A DNA stretch of 64,000 nt, taken from assembly GCF_030867095.1 (NCBI RefSeq), contig NC_081828.1, positions 51,623,434 to 51,687,433 on the forward strand. The letters are read 5' to 3'. This document shows positions 37,601 through 46,001 of the stretch, piece after piece. The translations under genes and the position numbers were made by a program. Numbering within the stretch: the stretch's first letter is position 1; every line of letters starts with the position of its first letter. The stretch is from Alligator mississippiensis. Its lineage: Eukaryota; Chordata; Crocodylia; Alligatoridae. Below the pieces are notes generated by a model, which was not told where the DNA came from, did no database searches, and was given only the letters and a program-made list of their open reading frames with translations.

Positions 37601-38212
37601 TACCCAAATCAGGATGAAAAGCTGTGGAAGAGGATACAACTGTTCCTTGAGAAACGTCTCAATAATTCCCATTCCTATTCAGAGCCTGCAATCTTATTGC
37701 TTACAGCTGCCCAAGAAGCTAAAAGTGCTCTGAAGTGCTTAAGTAACAAGATCGCAGAAGCCTACTCCTCCTCCCTGAGTACTGACACAATTGAGATTGA
37801 TTGTGCAAGTACAGTGTCACAGGACAGCGATACAGCAAAGCTGGATGTAGATAAACTGCTGAGCTCTGGTTTTGAGAGCGGCAAGAAGGCAGCAGTGGTG
37901 CATCAGTTTGAATTGCTGCCTGCAGGATCCACCCTGATCTTTTATAAGTACTGCGACCACGAAAATGCAGCCTTTAAGGATGTGACTCTTCTGTTAACTG
38001 TCCTTTTGGATGAGGAGTCACTGGGAAAGAATCTCAGCCTGCGGGATGTTGAGGAGAAAGTGCGTGATTTCCTCTGGACCAAATTCACCAATTCAGATAC
38101 TCCCAGCTCCTATAAACACATGGACACAGATAAGCTGAGTGGACTGTGGAGTCGTATATCCCACTTGGTTCTACCTGTTTGGCCAGAAAGTGCTCTCTCT
38201 CAGAGCTGCTAA
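18944..38212 (+). CDS. TOR1AIP1: TOR1AIP1 (LAP1), complete coding sequence in nine or ten exons
   Basis: Lamina-associated polypeptide 1 is an inner-nuclear-membrane type II protein. It binds lamins and emerin on the nuclear side and activates Torsin ATPases in the perinuclear lumen. I join 18944-19094, 20997-21056, 24172-24204, 24633-24677, 26867-26971, 31666-31719, 35901-35972, 37031-37090 and 37425-38212: 1368 nt, 455 residues. Adding the candidate exon 22171-22218 gives 471. Residues 1 to about 203 are nucleoplasmic, 204-224 the membrane helix, and the rest the Torsin-activating domain with [20 protein letters not shown] and the SRISHLVLP arginine-finger region (Arg at about 437). The N-terminal YELRSRQR matches YYLRSRQR of human LAP1. 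Human LAP1B has 583 residues, so the nucleoplasmic part is much shorter here. All splice sites are GT-AG and all introns phase 1. Confidence 0.9.
19615..19945. mobile_element. Short hAT-like element of the TAGAGGTGCA family
   Basis: Left end TAGAGGTGCA at 19615 and inverted right end TAGAGGTGCATGATACG at 19945. The right third (TATCGGTGCTGATCCGATAT) is the same terminal block as at 33690-33732. A minus-strand CAGCTGGTAAGTCTG module lies at 19801-19816. The flanking octamers do not match, so the left end may be displaced. Confidence 0.55.
20851..20918. repeat. (GGAAT)n microsatellite
   Basis: Thirteen perfect tandem GGAAT units, 65 bp plus a partial unit, within TOR1AIP1 intron 1. It is the same pentamer as human satellite III, but here a simple short array. 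The perfection of the units means recent expansion or length polymorphism. Confidence 0.95.
20997..21056 (+). CDS. TOR1AIP1: TOR1AIP1 internal exon (60 nt)
   Basis: Acceptor TTTGTTTTAG, donor G|GTAAGT, symmetric phase 1. It encodes about 20 residues, [19 protein letters not shown], which aligns with DLVIRLRRPPLRYPRYE of human LAP1 in position and pattern. Confidence 0.85.
21057..24171. other. TOR1AIP1 intron sequence
   Basis: Apart from the candidate exon at 22171-22218, this is AT-rich intronic sequence. A small TA-rich patch with repeated GGTGTTGATAT words lies at 22665-22715. No mobile element end was recognised. Confidence 0.5.
22171..22218 (+). CDS. TOR1AIP1: Candidate TOR1AIP1 internal exon (48 nt)
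   Basis: Acceptor TTGCCTTACAG and donor CAG|GTTGGT flank a 48-nt open segment. In the required phase it encodes [16 protein letters not shown]. Length and phase (1-1) fit the pattern of every other exon. The FSEN motif resembles FSEH encoded by the exon at 24633. The donor is non-consensus at +3 to +6, so it may be alternative or absent from the mature message. Confidence 0.5.
24172..24204 (+). CDS. TOR1AIP1: TOR1AIP1 microexon (33 nt)
   Basis: The acceptor is a pyrimidine tract ending TACAAAG, the donor is ACAG|GTATGC. It encodes [11 protein letters not shown] in phase 1-1. A short acidic exon such as this is a natural candidate for alternative inclusion. Confidence 0.7.
24633..24677 (+). 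CDS. TOR1AIP1: TOR1AIP1 small exon (45 nt)
   Basis: Acceptor CCTTGTTTCAG, donor CATG|GTGAGT. It encodes [15 protein letters not shown], phase 1-1. YSFSEHG followed by the acidic next exon parallels VNFSEEGETEEDD of human LAP1. Confidence 0.8.
24678..26866. other. TOR1AIP1 intron sequence
   Basis: AT-rich intron with a 44-A run at 25587-25630. Nothing else recognised. Confidence 0.5.
25587..25630 (+). repeat. Homopolymer (A)44
   Basis: Uninterrupted run of 44 A residues. No retroposed sequence could be recognised directly upstream, and I see no target duplication around it. Confidence 0.9.
26867..26971 (+). CDS. TOR1AIP1: TOR1AIP1 acidic exon (105 nt)
   Basis: Acceptor TGTTTTTGCAG, donor AAAG|GTAATA. 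It encodes [18 protein letters not shown] then [17 protein letters not shown]. The Glu-rich run corresponds to the acidic part of the LAP1 nucleoplasmic domain. Phase 1-1. Confidence 0.85.
27290..27865 (-). mobile_element. Ancient CR1-type LINE fragment (5' region, antisense)
   Basis: The order of phrases GTGCTTAACCATCCTCACAG, AAACCCATTACTACTTGTTC, TTTGGTATTATCTGCATATT, ACACCCCTGAGAACCTCACT and CCAACTAGTTATGCTCCTTA follows the well-known antisense 5'-region consensus of reptile and bird CR1. It is heavily diverged and internally deleted, older than the CR1 copies at 41-52 kb. The minus-strand orientation is from memory of that consensus. Confidence 0.6.
27874..28150. mobile_element. Probable short hAT-like element
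   Basis: Begins CAGGGGTCCAAAACC, a hAT-type CAGGGGT end, directly downstream of the CR1 fragment, and contains two near-identical AACCCCCTCCCCCTCCACT blocks (27990 and 28044). The right boundary is not clear. Confidence 0.4.
28570..28660. mobile_element. Small palindromic TIR element
   Basis: Left arm TACTGTATTTACTCAAAATG then CAAGACAAG; the inverted right arm reads CTTGTATGCAAATACAAGAC. The same terminal words recur at about 30520-30632, 44533-44675 and 59340-59688. The family name is unknown to me. Confidence 0.45.
28813..28991 (-). mobile_element. SINEU-type retroposon with U2-snRNA-derived head
   Basis: On the minus strand it begins CTCAGGCTTTTGGCTAAGAT, matching U2 snRNA CTCGGCCTTTTGGCTAAGAT from about U2 nucleotide 8. 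After a GC-rich middle it contains CCTGGTATTGCAGTACCTCC, an exact match to the U2 3' domain. The copy ends in an (AAAT)n-like tail. It is flanked by direct repeats ATGCTGATGGTAAC (28799-28812) and ATGCTGATGGGAAC (28992-29005), 13 of 14 matching, which is a LINE-mediated target duplication. snRNA-headed SINEs (SINEU) have been described from crocodilians. A plain U2 retropseudogene would show a continuous U2 body, which this lacks. Confidence 0.85.
29006..30440 (-). mobile_element. Possible L1/Tx1-like LINE remnant
   Basis: A minus-strand frame at 30114-30422 includes [20 protein letters not shown] and ARKEAVFKA, which resemble the lrilGiPEdaEG and KEAVLKAAR motifs of L1-type ORF1 proteins. 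No reverse transcriptase segment was seen. Frames are broken and the ends are undefined, so this is a weak call. Confidence 0.3.
30520..30632. mobile_element. Copy of the palindromic TIR family
   Basis: Contains CCAATAATTAGATTATAATA on one side and ATAGAATTTAATTATTGGGG on the other, then CCGTCTTGTATTCAGACAAA, the inverse of the TACTGTATTTACTC-type end. The same core (TTAGATTCTATATATGGAAA) occurs at 44533-44675. Confidence 0.45.
30633..31665. other. TOR1AIP1 intron sequence
   Basis: AT-rich, with a T19 run near 31320. No gene or definable repeat seen. Confidence 0.4.
31666..31719 (+). CDS. TOR1AIP1: TOR1AIP1 internal exon (54 nt)
   Basis: Acceptor GTCTGTTTCAG; donor CAAA|GTAGGT. It encodes [18 protein letters not shown], comparable to QYIESFWQSSQSQNF of human LAP1. 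The last base of the exon is A rather than the usual G. Phase 1-1. Confidence 0.75.
32747..33732. mobile_element. 0.99-kb hAT-like element of the TAGAGGTGCA family
   Basis: Left end TAGGGGTGCACTGATAAAGA, inverted right end TAGAGGTGCAACAATACATT. The flanking octamers TGTATCCC and TAAATCCT agree at 5 of 8. Inner terminal zones carry GAGCCGATACCGATGTC and TATCGGCCACATCAGC. The interior is GC-rich with no transposase. A GGCTGGTAAGTCTG module lies at 32867-32880 and a degenerate inverse copy (AGACTTGCCAGCTGG) at 33565-33579. Confidence 0.75.
34142..34735. mobile_element. hAT-like element with GC-rich hairpin interior
   Basis: Begins CAGGGGTAGGCAGTG, with GGAGTGCCGAAAAACAC nearby; this is the left end of the common reptile CAGGGGTAGGCA...GGCACG family (compare 40704-40925). 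The interior includes an inverted repeat, 34319-34362 against 34382-34434, with arms of about 44-53 bp and a 19-bp spacer. The right end is not clear. Confidence 0.55.
34736..35900. other. TOR1AIP1 intron sequence
   Basis: Ordinary AT-rich intron. Nothing recognised. Confidence 0.45.
35901..35972 (+). CDS. TOR1AIP1: TOR1AIP1 internal exon (72 nt)
   Basis: Acceptor ACAATGTTCCAG; donor TCAA|GTATGT. It encodes [18 protein letters not shown] then IRSRKS. The basic end lies close to the membrane segment, comparable to TARIRTRMQ of human LAP1. Phase 1-1. Confidence 0.8.
36209..36655. mobile_element. 0.45-kb TIR element
   Basis: Left arm GTGCATCCAGATGAGTGTAG; inverted right arm ATGTGTCCAGATGAGCATGG; 14 of 20 match with a perfect CCAGATGAG core. 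No coding capacity. It is probably related to the TCA-flanked elements at 3649 and 55996, although a target duplication is not visible here. Confidence 0.55.
37031..37090 (+). CDS. TOR1AIP1: TOR1AIP1 penultimate exon (60 nt)
   Basis: Acceptor CTTTTCAACAG; donor AAAA|GTAAGA. It encodes [20 protein letters not shown]. Its last A joins TG of the final exon to make the Met codon before [10 protein letters not shown]. Phase 1-1. Confidence 0.85.
37425..38212 (+). CDS. TOR1AIP1: TOR1AIP1 terminal exon: membrane helix and Torsin-activating domain
   Basis: Acceptor CTTTTTTTGTGCAG; stop TAA at 38210-38212. It encodes [18 protein letters not shown] (start of the helix), an NNS glycosylation-type site, [20 protein letters not shown], the [18 protein letters not shown] segment, [17 protein letters not shown], and [17 protein letters not shown]. 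It is about 60 percent identical by eye to the TOR1AIP2 terminal exon, and both begin in phase 1 just before the helix. Confidence 0.95.
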
Positions 38213-39965
38213 TCATAAGTAAAATCAGTTGTGGAAAGAAAGGGAGATGAAAACAATTGTGGTCGTTGGGCTGGGTAGAACTTCTGCAGCTGCTGAGCTA
38301 AGGCTGTACAACAGTGTTTCAGCACAGACCAGTAAAGTTATTCTTTTTAAAGGAACTGGGGCTCCTCTAGATAAGGGGAGTGTAATGGTGGAATATAATT
38401 TTTGATAAATTAGACTACAAGTGATTTATTGAGGGCTGGTGCTCTGTAGATGGAAGTTTTTTTAATTGTATATGGCTATCCAGGTGTCTTGGTATAGTAG
38501 ACTAATTACACTCTGGGAAGTCTTCTATGCTAGGAAGTAGTATTGACAATTGATTATGACAAGGTAATGGAACTAATGAATTTGCAGACTCATTGACCAA
38601 AATACATTTCCCTTGTCCTTCAGGCCAAATCTTATTATAGTGTTTAATGAGGCTGCATGCATCCAAGCATAGGTTTTCTTTTGTTCCAGCTAACTATGGC
38701 TTGGGTATCAGTTACCTTTTGTATTTCTACTATTCTAAAAAGATCTAAAAAATGTTCTGCTTCAGAGCAGACTTCTCAAAATGAAGATGTAATTGTTTAA
38801 GTGAACTTTTTACAAAACAGTTCTAGAGAGTTAGAGAAGCTGAGATGAAGTGATTGCTCCAAACATCCATCAACAGGTCAGTTCAGAAATAACCCATCAG
38901 TGTATCTACCCTGCAGTGCATCTCAAATCACAAATTTTAAGGCTCAGAACTTGGTACAGAGCAAAGGAGAAATTCTAAATGCTGGTCCAGTGCATGCTAA
39001 AGCCCTGCTGGATCTGCTCTAAAATGCCTAAGAAGTGCAAATTGTGAATAAGTTATTTTGGACAAGTCAAGAGGTTTTATTAGAAAGTTGAGAGTAGTAT
39101 TTTTTCATTGACAAAATGTGCATTTATTACTGTTTGTTAATGTGATATCACGATCCTGTAAAGATACCTCTTCCAAATGTGTGCAGTAAACCTGTTGTTT
39201 CCTATTTACATTTTTGCAGAAAAAAATATTTTGCCTTATTTAACATTGTATAGAGTCCCTCATGTAAAAAAAAAAAAAATCCCTGAAATCTACCACATAC
39301 TAAAATTATATTAATATACTTGTATTGTAAATACAGAGAGGAACTGCCATACTTTCTCTCTGTTGTTACTTTCCTTGACTATGCCAGATTATTTATCATT
39401 CCTTATGTTTGAAGAATACACAAACAGATGCTCCAAATTTATGACATATTTTCTTATAATGGCTGCCAGGTTTGTTGTACTTTTAAAATTGCGTCCTTTA
39501 CTTGTGAGCTTCTGTATGCTACCCTGTTATACAAATATACCAGGCTTTATAAACAGGAAAACCTCCTATAGGAGGCTTCAGGGCCACTAAGTATCTGTTT
39601 TGAGACTAAGAACACAAAAGGTTCTGTTTGTAATCTGAAATGGGCTGAATTCACCATGAATATCAATGCAGTTCCATGGATTTGGAATTATGTTTCCTGT
39701 TTTTGTAAGAACTGGAAGCTGGCAGCTAATTTGTTTTATGTGGAGGTACTTAGCAAGAAAAGAGGTATGGAAGTGCTACAATTTTAAATGCATAAAATAG
39801 CTCAGGAAGAAGAGAGACTTTTTAAATTTTACAAACACTTCATTGTCTGAATGCTTCTTTTAAACTGATATGAATTATTATATTGCTTTGAAATAATCAA
39901 TGACTGCAAATGATTTAAACTATATTTTAGTAATTGTTAAAAAAAATAAATCTGCTTATTTGTGT
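38213..39965 (+). other. TOR1AIP1: 3' UTR of TOR1AIP1
   Basis: AT-rich, uninterrupted by recognisable repeats from the stop codon to an AATAAA at 39945, giving a 3' UTR of about 1.75 kb. A 13-A run lies near 39268. Confidence 0.6.
39945..39950 (+). terminator. TOR1AIP1: Candidate poly(A) signal of TOR1AIP1
   Basis: Canonical AATAAA followed 55-80 bp later by a strong T/GT-rich stretch (TTTTTTGTTTGTTTGTTTT, about 40012-40032), the usual downstream element. Confidence 0.55.
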
Positions 39966-40703
39966 TATAAATCTTATTTGCATTATCATCTGTTCTAAGC
40001 TTGATTTTCTGTTTTTTTGTTTGTTTGTTTTTTACCACAATATGATTGGATTTTGTTTGTACTTAGAGATTGGGAAATGTCCTTTACGTCCTGAAAATCT
40101 GTATGAAATCAGTCTGAAACTTACATTTTGGCAATGATTTTTAAATATACCTAACTCCAGAGGATGGACTGCTGCATAATAACTTCCTGGACTGAATCTA
40201 TTTGAACTTTTTTCTTTCTTTCTTTTACTGCTCCTGCCCTGTTCCTTTTTTGAAGATGCTGAATTGCGCTATCTTGATCTGAGTCGTAACTAAAGGCTAG
40301 ATCCTGTTCCACTTATTTGGTACCCTGCTTGAGTACCTGGAGAGAGGGTAGGGGGGGCAGTGCAACTAATGCAAAAAGGGGTGAGTTGTCCTCTTTGCTG
40401 CTTTTTGGTGACTTATTCTTAAGGTGGAGATGGCAGTAGGTTACAAATATAGACAGATTAACAGCTTTTTAAATTTTATTTATCTTTTTTTAAACAGACC
40501 TTGACCTTGATGGAATAGGATCTGCACTCTCACATCTTAGACTTAACTTCTTATACTGTCCTCTTCATTTTTCCAGTTGGATAGCTAGTTGACATTTCAG
40601 GTCAGGAAGACCAATTTTATTATCTGTTTTTTAGCAAAGATGATGTCTATGATTACAGTTAGGCTAACTGACTGGAGAAAAATTAAAACTTCAAGCTTTA
40701 GTG

Positions 40704-40925
40704 CCTGGGGTGTTTTGGGGCAGAGTGCCATAAGCACTCACAGCCTTGACTTGTAAGATGCTGGTGCGCCAGGGATGGAAAATGGGGGAGCCATGAAGGG
40801 GCCTAATCCTTGTGGCAGTGCAGCCCCAGCCCCTTCCCCACCATCTGCCCCCAGGTGCGTGTGCCAAGCAAAATGCCTTCGTGTGCCACATGCTGGCACC
40901 TGTCCCGGGGATTGCCTACCCCCTG
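40704..40925 (-). mobile_element. 222-bp hAT miniature element
   Basis: The right end, read inverted, is CAGGGGGTAGGCAATCCC followed by GGCACACGAAGGCA, the hallmark of the CAGGGGTAGGCA family. Flanking octamers CTTTAGTG (40696-40703) and CTTTAGCG (40926-40933) match at 7 of 8. Confidence 0.75.
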
Positions 40926-40933
40926 CTTTAGCG

Positions 40934-41880
40934 TATGATTCTTTCTTGTCTGTGCTGCCACTTCAATTTAGTCTCTAGGTCTTGGTACAGGAGAAGTAAT
41001 TCATGGAAGTGATTATTTCTCACCTGCATAAGCACTTTAAGGCTGTCTTAGGTAGAAGACCAAGTGATGTTTACTTTCCAGGGCATGTTTATTGGAGTGT
41101 ATCAATAGGTTTACAAACTCTAATGTATTAAACTTTACAATCTTTGTTTTTTAATAACTCCCTCCCTCTTAATTTGTGAGAACTTGGTAGCTTATGCTGC
41201 ATTCATGTGTTACATTTTGACCAGGAGAATTGCTGTTCTCCCAGTAGAAATAACAAGTGTACAAGTGTTTGTTCAATTTTCCTTTGGGGCAGTGGGGGGG
41301 GACACGACATATCCCTTCTGGAAGATCTCCCTTACAAGAGAGTTTGTCTTACAAGAATGAATATTTGCATGCTCTTTTCTCCTCAGGGACTGGTCTGAAA
41401 GGAGTGGGGGAGCAGGAGGCAATGCTCCCCACTTCTTCCCCAGACTAGGGTATGCATGGGGTGGCAGGTACAGCCTTTGAAGTGCCCTGTGGAGGGAGAA
41501 GCACCCCCTATAGGGTGCTTTAAGCTCTACTACTCCAGTGTCCTCAGGACTGAGAGGGGTGGAACAGCATCTGCTTCCCACATAAATCCTTGGTCAGGGT
41601 AAAGCAGGGAGAACACAGGCTGAATGGCTATGCTGATCACTGTCCCGGAACAATTTCTGAGAAATTTCCAGTGCCAAAAATTAACACCTGTACACCACTT
41701 TAGTCTCATGACCTTCATTGGCTTCTGGAATGTGTAGGAGCACTTTTCTACATTTTCACTTGTCTACAAGCTACTGAACACTAGTAGAGGGCAGCACTTC
41801 CTTATGGTAGATTGTGACAGACCTTTTAATCACTTAAAGAGTACTGGAAACTGGACTGTTTAATATTCATAATTTATCTG
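40934..41880. other. Intergenic sequence
   Basis: No gene seen. Short open frames at 41207-41581 have no recognisable domain. Confidence 0.45.
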
Positions 41881-41884
41881 GATT

Positions 41885-42903
41885 TGGATGCCAGAAGTGG
41901 AACGGGTAAATTCACAACACCAAATTATGGGGAAGTGCAGTCACACTAGAGGATAGGTAGGTGATTCAGGCTGACATAGACAGGCTCGCAAGGTGGGCGG
42001 AGGATCAAAACCTGATGACATTCAACACGGAAAAATGCATGTCACTAGCACTATGACCAAGAGACTTGGGGATCATGATTGACCACAAAATGAACATAAG
42101 CCACCAATGCAATGCCGCAGCCAGCGAAGCAAATAACACTCTAGCTTGCATCTACTGATACATCTCAAGCAAGACTGAAGAAGTCATCCTCCTGCTTTAC
42201 TAGGCCTTGGTGAGGCTGCAGTTAGGGTGAGGCTGCAGTTAGAGTACTGCATCCAATTCTGGGCTCCACACTTTAGACAGGATGTGGAGAAGCTTGAGAG
42301 AGTCCAGAGGAGAGCCATGCACATGATTAGAGGTCAAGAGAACATGCCTTATGATGGGAGGCTAAGAGGCATGGGACTATTCAGCCTGGAGAAGCAAAGG
42401 CTCAGGTGACTCGGTGGCAGCCTATAAGTACGTAAGGCAGGGGTGGGCAAAATGCAGCCTGTAGGGCCCCTAAAAAATTTAGAAACTTAATACTTATCTG
42501 CCCCTGGCTGCCTGTCATATGGCCCTCTGTGGCTTACCAAAACTTGGTAAGCAGCCCTCTGCCCGAAATAATTGCCCACCCTTGGCATAAGGGGTGTGCA
42601 TCAGGAACTGAGAGAACATCTGTTCAGGGCACCCCAAGGGAAGACAAGGTCTAACAGTCAGAAACTGCTGGAAGACTGTTTTAGACGACATAAGGAAAAA
42701 CTTCTTTACTGTCCAAGTCTCCAGAGTCTCTAATAGACTCCCTCAGAAGTAGTGCAAGCGCCTACTCTTGATACCTTTAAGAAATCCTTGGATGCTTATC
42801 TTGCTGGGGTGATCAGACCCCAGCTGACTTCCTGCCCCTTGGGCAGGGGCTGGACCTGATGATCTCACGAGGTCCCTTCCAGCTCTAATGTCTATGAATC
42901 TAT
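41885..42903 (+). mobile_element. CR1 LINE, 3' part (copy A), interrupted by a hAT element
   Basis: The 3' half of CR1 starting near GCCAGAAGTGGAAC and running through TGACCACAAAATGAACATAA, GGGCTCCACACTTTAGACAG and AGTCCAGAGGAGAGCCATGC to the 3' end GAGGTCCCTTCCAGCTCTAA then TGTCTATGAATCTAT. It is 5'-truncated as usual. A 147-bp hAT copy sits inside at 42438-42584. Confidence 0.85.
42438..42584. mobile_element. 147-bp hAT miniature element nested in CR1
   Basis: Left end CAGGGGTGGGCAAAATGC, inverted right end CAAGGGTGGGCAATTATT. Flanking octamers ACGTAAGG and GCATAAGG match at 6 of 8 and restore the expected CR1 phrase when one is removed. It is younger than its CR1 host. Confidence 0.85.
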
Positions 42904-44331
42904 AAAACAATGCATTTCTAGACTTAGGATGCATTTATCAGAGTTTAGAAATAGATTAAAAGCAATTAGCTAACTCTGGTTTTTATTTGAAAGAGAAATA
43001 AGATAACTAATCATTTAACTAATGATTAAAATGTTTTCTGTTAGACATGGTGTGGGGCCAGTCATAATGAAGCTTGGGCTTATGCAATTAAAAAGTACAG
43101 TCCTTGCATTCTCTTTCTTGGATTTGTTGCTGTATATAATGAGTGTAGCTGAGACCATTCACCTACCACCTCATCAATCAAGGAAGAATAATTACATGTA
43201 ATAAAATATCGTTCACATGGAGGCTCCAGACCATTATTCTCTTTAGGTCTATTTATTTTTATTACAGAATTTCTATTCCCACTGCACATGTTTTTAAGGT
43301 CTGCAAGCCTTTTTGCATCGTATAGAGAAACTTCCCTGCATTGTGAAGTTGAGCTATATCTGATTGCCACCATCCAGTGAACCAAGTATAGGGAACAGCA
43401 AATTTAGAGTGTGTGCTTACAATCACAGCATGTGGGACTGGTTGAATGAAAATAAAGCTCTTTTTGGTGTTCAGCAGGCTTATTTTCAGGTAATATATTT
43501 GCTAAGCTTTGGATTGGGACACTATATTTGGGGTCTGCAGATAGGTGGTGGAGGGGAGAACATGAATCTGTTAAAAGCATAAATCACAAATGTTTTAAAG
43601 TGTTGTACAGATTAAAACAGAGACTGCCTCTAAGTATCAAAAGCTCAGTGAGCAGGAGCATCTGAGGGGGTGGTGGATAGAAGCACTAAGGAAGAAAGTT
43701 CTCTGTAAAAGGATAGTCTAGAGTAAACTTCAGAGGGTACCAGGATCAGTTTAACAGATAAAACAATTGATCCTTGACTACCTGCACAAGGAAAAAAAAT
43801 AGAATAAACCACACAGAGGAGGAAATCATCATTTTATATAGACACAAACTACACTGAGTCCTGAAAAGAGAAGACTTCTAGATCTGAAGTGCAATATTAC
43901 AAATAAAAATGTTGGAAAAGAAAAGGAATCATGACAACAAGAAAGGCAGGGACAGATCAATCCTGGATGTTTCCAGACTAGAATGCATGTGGCATTGGAC
44001 ATTGTAAATTGCTAATTTCATGGTGGCATGTCTAGCCTATCTCCCTGTTGATAGCTTACTATTTTCATCCAGACTTTGAACTCCTTATTCCTCTTGCCTA
44101 TTATTCATCTTCCTGACCTTGAGGATGGAACTGGGGCAAAATCTAATAGGCAAGATTTCTGAGAGCAAGCAGCTGGAACTTTGTGGTGACAGTGGTCCAC
44201 TCCCTTGCTGCTAGCAGAAGAGTTCCTGGCAGGGGGACTCTGAAGCAGCTTTTCTTCTTATATTTGCTTAGCCTGAATATGACAATATGTAACTTGACTT
44301 TGGTATTAAATGACATCATAAGTGCTTAAGA
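42904..44331. other. Intergenic sequence
   Basis: Ordinary AT-rich intergenic DNA. No gene or defined repeat seen. Confidence 0.45.
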
Positions 44332-45079
44332 CAGTGATTCTGAGCCAGGGTGCTATATTACCTGGGGGTGCCATGAGATCCTTTCAGGGATGCCACATCT
44401 AGCACTGTGCACTGTGTGCAAATATGATTCACAAAATGACCCTACAGATTTCAAATGGGAATTCAAAATGTTAAAACATTCTGACTTGTTATAGTCTTTC
44501 TGAATTCTCTGCAACAGAAGAGTTGCTCTATTACTGTATTCCCCTGAATCCAAAACTCCTCTGAATTTAAGACAACCCCCCCAGTAATTAGATTCTATAT
44601 ATGGAAAATATCAATTTATTATAATTTTCCAGGTATAGAATCTAATTATTAGAGGGTTGTCTTAAATTTGTCCCCTCCCCACTGTTTCAGCAGGGAAACC
44701 AGCTGTACAGAAGCTGGCCCCTCATTATCCCCTGCCCCCTTTCTACCTATGCCACTTGCAGCCTCTGCCCCACTGCCTGCTCCCCAAAACCCCTGCTCTT
44801 CCACCCCGGAGCCTCTGCCCTCTCCCAATCCTGCTTACTATCAGATGTGGCTCCAGCTCCAGCTCCACTTCCTCTTGGGCATGGAGCACATGCAAACTCC
44901 AGCCCATTCCCAGCCACACAGCAGCACCCCAGGGCTGGAGCTGATGCTGCCATTGCTGTGTAGCTGGGCAGGGGCCAGGGCTTGCATGTGCTCTATGACT
45001 GGAAGGGATGGAGCTGGAAACAAAGCTGTGCCTGACCATTGACAGGGGTGCCTTGAGTCTAAAAAGTTGAGAACCACTG
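44332..45079. mobile_element. 0.75-kb hAT-like element
   Basis: Left end CAGTGATTCTGAGCCAGG, inverted right end CAGTGGTTCTCAACTTTT, the Charlie-type CAGTGGTTCTCAACC terminus. Flanking octamers GCTTAAGA and ACTTAAAA match at 6 of 8. It contains a copy of the palindromic TIR family at 44533-44675. Confidence 0.75.
44533..44675. mobile_element. Palindromic TIR element nested in the hAT copy
   Basis: Arms AATTTAAGACAACCCCCC and GGGTTGTCTTAAATTTG (the latter about 44655-44671) surround an AT-rich palindromic core (TTAGATTCTATATATGGAAA against TTCCAGGTATAGAATCTAA). It begins TACTGTATTCCCCTGAATC. Confidence 0.5.
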
Positions 45080-45689
45080 ACTTAAAACAGTGCACAAACC
45101 AAAAATACATTTTTCACACCTGCTCTGATTGACTACTGTCCTCTTGTAATCTTGGCCAAGATGCATCTTGAACTTGGTTAGCAGATTAGTAAAAAGTTGT
45201 ATATGCTGGTGGGGGAAAGGTTTCTATACTTGAACAAATAAAAATGTATGCATTCTGTGTCAGAGAGGGTTTTTTTTAGGTTTATTTGTTTTCAGGCAGA
45301 TATCTGCATGGATTTCTTGTTAGGTATGCAAGCCAAGATGTGCATAGGTGTGATGTAGATAAACAGGTAAATGTTAGCCATGGTTAATATGCTGTTTGAA
45401 TACTGTGTTGTATGGCATTTGGGATGTAGTCATATCTACAGTAGATGCCTTTTTGGTGTTACATTCAGAAGTATATGCATTCACAGTAGTACCATTATAC
45501 ATAAACAAGTAATCAAATTCTATACTAAGGTGTGTAGATGACTGGGAGGCTTGCTGTAGTATAGAGATCAGTTGCAATTCACAGTACAAATATGAGGAGC
45601 ACCTATCTAAATGCACTAGAGTGAGGCTATTTAAAAGTATGCTTTATAATCCTAAATCATACATATGAAACAATTTTCAATTCTTGCAT

Positions 45690-46001
45690 AAACTTTCCAG
45701 TCCTGCCCATCCTTCTCCCAAATGCTGCTCCCCACCTGCCCATGGCCCCATCCCACTGGCCTGGCTGAGCATGCCCTGCGTGCAAGGGTCCTAGGCTGGT
45801 GTCTGTGGAGGCCCCTTCCACCTGCCCATTCCATCCATGCTACTGGTTGTGGGTGTGGGGTGGGCAGGCCCAGGGCCAGATAGGATCAATGGCCCCCTCC
45901 CCACCATGCCAAGTCAAGTCAGCACTCCTCCCGCCGCCTCCCACAACAGCTTACTGAAACTCTTTAAGTGGCTCTCCAGCCCAAATAATTGCCCACGCCT
46001 G
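45690..46001. mobile_element. Partial hAT element of the CAGGGGTGGGCAA family
   Basis: The right end CCCAAATAATTGCCCACGCCTG is the inverse of CAGGYGTGGGCAATTATTT. The left end could not be found. The interior is GC-rich. Confidence 0.5.
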
